A stretch of DNA of 64,000 nt from DAOMNO01 sp035443885 (lineage in GTDB: Bacteria; Planctomycetota; Phycisphaerae; Phycisphaerales; SM1A02). A model generated the notes under the pieces. The model was given only the letters and a program-made list of their open reading frames with translations. It made no database searches and was not told the DNA's origin. The stretch's first letter is position 1, and each line of letters opens with the position of its first letter. The position numbers and the translations under genes are program-made. Below, piece after piece: positions 61,819-64,000 of the stretch. The stretch covers positions 248,001 to 312,000 of the forward strand of contig DAOMNO010000001.1 in assembly GCA_035443885.1 (NCBI GenBank). The letters are read 5' to 3'.

Positions 61819-62739
61819 TTATGCGATTCTCGCCGCAGCGCGGAAGACGCTCATGCGGTTATGAATCTCCTCGCGCGTCGTCTGCAATAGGCCGTCCAGA
61901 CCAAACGATTCAATGACAAAGCTTGCGGTTACGGTGCCCCACGCCATCGCGGTTTGCAGCGTGTGAAAATCAACTCGCTCTACAGACGCAATATGCCCCA
62001 TCAAACCACCCGCGAAAGAATCGCCCGCACCGGTGGGGTCGATTACCTGCTGATGGTCCGCCGGGTATGCCGGCATCGTTGCAACACCGTCCTTGTGCAC
62101 AAGAATCGCGCCATGTTCGCCCTTTTTGACGACGACGAAGCTCGGCCCCATCTCGATAATCTTCCGCGCCGCACTGATCGGGTTGCTGATCTCAGTCAAT
62201 TGTTCGGCTTCAGAGTCATTGACAACAACGCCGTCGATCTGCTTGAACAACGCGCGCAGATCGTCGTTCGCGATGTTGATCCACAAATCCATTGTGTCCG
62301 CCACCGCAAGCGCGCGATCCGGAAACTGCCTCAGCAGTTCCATCTGCACGGCCGGGTGTGTGTTCGCAAGGAAAATATACTTGCTGTCGAAATACTCTTC
62401 CGGCACACGTGGCGGCGGCTCTTCCAGCACGCCCAACTCGGTGAACAATGTTTCACGCTTGTTCATGTTGTCGAAATACCGCCCCCCCCAGGCAAACGTC
62501 CTGGAGCCAGGTCGCTCTTCCAGACCACGCATACAAATGTTCTTGAAACCTGCCAGTACAGCGCGATGAGCCGCAGGCCAGTCGCCACCGACCGCGCCGA
62601 CCAACCGCACAGGCGACGTGGTATGAAAAGAGGCCGCCGCAGCGAAATACGCACATGATCCACCCAACACGCGCTCAGCTTTGCCAGCGGGCGTATGCAC
62701 GGTGTCGATCCCGATTGTTCCAGTAACAAGCAATGACAT
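61819..62739 (-). CDS. PfkB-family carbohydrate/nucleoside kinase
   Basis: 306 residues from ATG 62739; the frame upstream overlaps the TPR gene antisense or lacks signals. Ribokinase-like: LGGSCAYFAAAASFH near the N-terminus, VVNDSEAEQLT and the C-terminal signature DPTGAGDSFAGGLMGH with the catalytic Asp and anion hole. Phosphorylates a sugar or nucleoside; which one cannot be deduced. Eight C on the plus strand (62482-62489) encode Gly codons in mid-gene. No SD; TATACT 7 nt before the ATG suggests a leaderless mRNA. Confidence 0.9.
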   Translation of the reverse strand: MSLLVTGTIGIDTVHTPAGKAERVLGGSCAYFAAAASFHTTSPVRLVGAVGGDWPAAHRAVLAGFKNICMRGLEERPGSRTFAWGGRYFDNMNKRETLFTELGVLEEPPPRVPEEYFDSKYIFLANTHPAVQMELLRQFPDRALAVADTMDLWINIANDDLRALFKQIDGVVVNDSEAEQLTEISNPISAARKIIEMGPSFVVVKKGEHGAILVHKDGVATMPAYPADHQQVIDPTGAGDSFAGGLMGHIASVERVDFHTLQTAMAWGTVTASFVIESFGLDGLLQTTREEIHNRMSVFRAAARIA

Positions 62740-62746
62740 GGAGCGG

Positions 62747-62752
62747 AGTATA
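62747..62752 (-). promoter_or_regulatory. Candidate -10 element (TATACT) of leaderless pfkB-like transcript
   Basis: TATACT on the minus strand, 7 nt before ATG 62739, no SD between. Same CCTTATACT context as at 44035. Confidence 0.45.
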
Positions 62753-62797
62753 AGGCAGCCGCCCACATCTTTCGCGATCGACCAAGACGGACTGCCG

Positions 62798-64000
62798 TCA
62801 CCGTGCGGCAGGATGACAATAGCAGGACGCCTTCGGCACGACATCTGCACGTGCCCATGCGCGCCGAACCTCCGGCTCAAGCCGCACTACTTCGTCGTTC
62901 CTCGCTTGTGCCATGAGTGACTGCGACAAACCAAGCAACGCCCAGCAGTTGTTCGGATGACGAGCGAGATCGTCGCGATACACCTGCTCAGCCTCATCCG
63001 CGTGACCTTCCGCGAGCAACAGCGCGCCAAGCGCGTGACGCACGGGCTGCATCCAGCCCGGCGGTTCGTCATACGCAAGCTTCTCTTCTAACACGACCGC
63101 CTCACGCAGGAGAGCAAAAGCCTCGTCGAATCGCATCTCGCGATACAACAACTCCGCTGCTGCAACGCGGCGCGAAATGGCGAGAACCGAAGATGCCGGG
63201 TTGTTGCCGACGAACCATGAGTCATCCACCTGCATCGCCAGTGCGTCGAATGCGGCGATTTCATTCGCAGCCTGTTCCGTACGGCCAAGCGCCGCGAATG
63301 CTACTGCTCGCGCGTAATGCCGCTGCACTCGGCTCATCAACCGATAGGACTCCGGCTCCGGCTCGTCCAGAATATCAAGCCACTTGCCGAAACGGATCAT
63401 GACATGCAGTGCAGCGGGCATAAGGCCGTCCGCGATCGTAACGTACTCGCGCAGGAACGACTCCGGCACGCGATCTTCAATCTTGCGTGCAGCGCCAATT
63501 GCGGCTTCGTATCGTCCTTCCATCATCGATGCGTAGGCAAGGAAGTGAATGTTGTGAAGAAAGTACAAGCTGTAGAAACGAGGCGGCGGCGCAACCGAAA
63601 AGTACGCTTCATCAACCGCTATCGCTCGCTCGTTTGATTCGGCTGCTTGCGCATACCGACCCGTGCGAATGTAGATATGCGACGGCATATGTACCAGATG
63701 GCCCGAACCTGGCACGAGATGCGCCAGCCGATCCGCAGCGGGCAGCGCACGTTCAGGCGTAAGAGAAGCCTCTACCGCGTGAATGTAGAAGTGGTTGGCT
63801 CCCGGATGATTCTGGTTGAGCCGCATCACGTCTTCCAGAACTTGAACGATCTCAAGCGTTCGACCCTTTGGCTCACCGTCATGCGTCCAAAGATCCCATG
63901 GCTGCAGGTTCATCAGTGATTCCGCATAGAGTGCGCCGATATCCGCATCGTCAGGATGTGCAAGCCAAGCTTTTCGCATGGCTTCTGCATACGCTTCGTC
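62798..64000 (-). CDS. TPR-repeat protein, 5' end outside window
   Basis: 400 codons visible and open to the right edge; Met codons within the window (first at 63979) are internal. Repeats with TPR-like helix pairs cover most of the length (YAQAAESNERAIAVDEAYF, RYEAAIGAARKIEDRVPES, EQVYRDDLARHPNNCWALLG). Conserved pieces HPGANHFYIHAVEAS and LVPGSGHLVHMPSHIYIRTG with several His are typical of a bacterial TPR family of unknown function, often exported. The C-terminal tail (SCYCHPAAR) is probably not conserved. A signal peptide cannot be judged here. Confidence 0.85.
   Translation of the reverse strand, partial: DEAYAEAMRKAWLAHPDDADIGALYAESLMNLQPWDLWTHDGEPKGRTLEIVQVLEDVMRLNQNHPGANHFYIHAVEASLTPERALPAADRLAHLVPGSGHLVHMPSHIYIRTGRYAQAAESNERAIAVDEAYFSVAPPPRFYSLYFLHNIHFLAYASMMEGRYEAAIGAARKIEDRVPESFLREYVTIADGLMPAALHVMIRFGKWLDILDEPEPESYRLMSRVQRHYARAVAFAALGRTEQAANEIAAFDALAMQVDDSWFVGNNPASSVLAISRRVAAAELLYREMRFDEAFALLREAVVLEEKLAYDEPPGWMQPVRHALGALLLAEGHADEAEQVYRDDLARHPNNCWALLGLSQSLMAQARNDEVVRLEPEVRRAWARADVVPKASCYCHPAAR

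Overview
The window looks like the chromosome of a member of the Planctomycetota, most likely close to the Phycisphaerae. This is inferred from the gene content, not from a marker-gene search. Secreted proteins here end in dockerin-like DLNxDGxVDxxDLLxLLxxWG motifs or in PEP-CTERM-like tails. Two large Ser/Thr kinases are present, one divergent from an ECF-type sigma factor. Several proteins carry tail-fibre-like GxYG/VGIGT repeats. Housekeeping genes (pyrG, trpB, valS, murB, ddl, murQ, a YihY-type gene, two tRNAs) are interleaved with them. There is no prophage, plasmid or CRISPR signature. The only mobile-element trace is a decayed IS630-type transposase fragment.

Layout. 1-3.5 kb: a secreted subtilase (cut by the left edge) whose C-terminus carries tandem 47-residue somatomedin-B-like repeats, preceded by a secreted repeat protein. 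3.8-6.2 kb: pyrG, a small exported protein and tRNA-Met. 6.5-13.7 kb: four minus-strand secreted proteins with cohesin-like, HYR, dockerin-like or PEP-CTERM-like modules. 14.3-18.4 kb: kinase/sigma divergent pair and a methyltransferase. 18.4-25.5 kb: ABC exporter, cardiolipin synthase-like protein, membrane protein and a cell-wall cluster in the order murB-ddl-ftsQ-like. 25.6-32.2 kb: HAD phosphatase, two dockerin-like proteins, and two translationally coupled tail-fibre-like proteins, one with collagen repeats and one with an S74 self-cleaving chaperone domain. 32.5-38.7 kb: YihY-type membrane protein, SLC13-like transporter, M14 peptidase, sulfotransferase-like protein and a PEP-CTERM protein. 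39-45.3 kb: GNAT, trpB, S41 protease and TPR lipoprotein. 45.3-55.5 kb: valS, metalloprotease-like lipoprotein, YfcE-type phosphoesterase, GNAT, kinase-TPR protein, tRNA-Ser, HU and murQ. 59.7-64 kb: DPP-IV-type peptidase, PfkB kinase and a TPR protein cut by the right edge.

The most unusual locus is 55.5-59.7 kb. A two-gene module is present twice in tandem: a 146-residue secreted protein with 12 conserved cysteines, then a 431-residue exported helical protein. Each copy is preceded by a candidate promoter whose -35/-10 spacer is mostly a run of G: G12 (16-bp spacer) in one copy and G10 (14-bp spacer) in the other. This is the architecture of slipped-strand phase-variable promoters. Both outer ends of the duplicated unit are nearly or fully identical while the middles have diverged, which suggests gene conversion. 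The IS630 fragment lies at the junction. I infer, without proof, a phase-variable secreted or surface module.

A second recurring theme is weak or absent Shine-Dalgarno sequences combined with a TAnnnT hexamer 7-10 nt upstream of the ATG (pfkB-like, trpB, HAD, valS, a small membrane protein). This suggests leaderless transcripts alongside SD-led genes.
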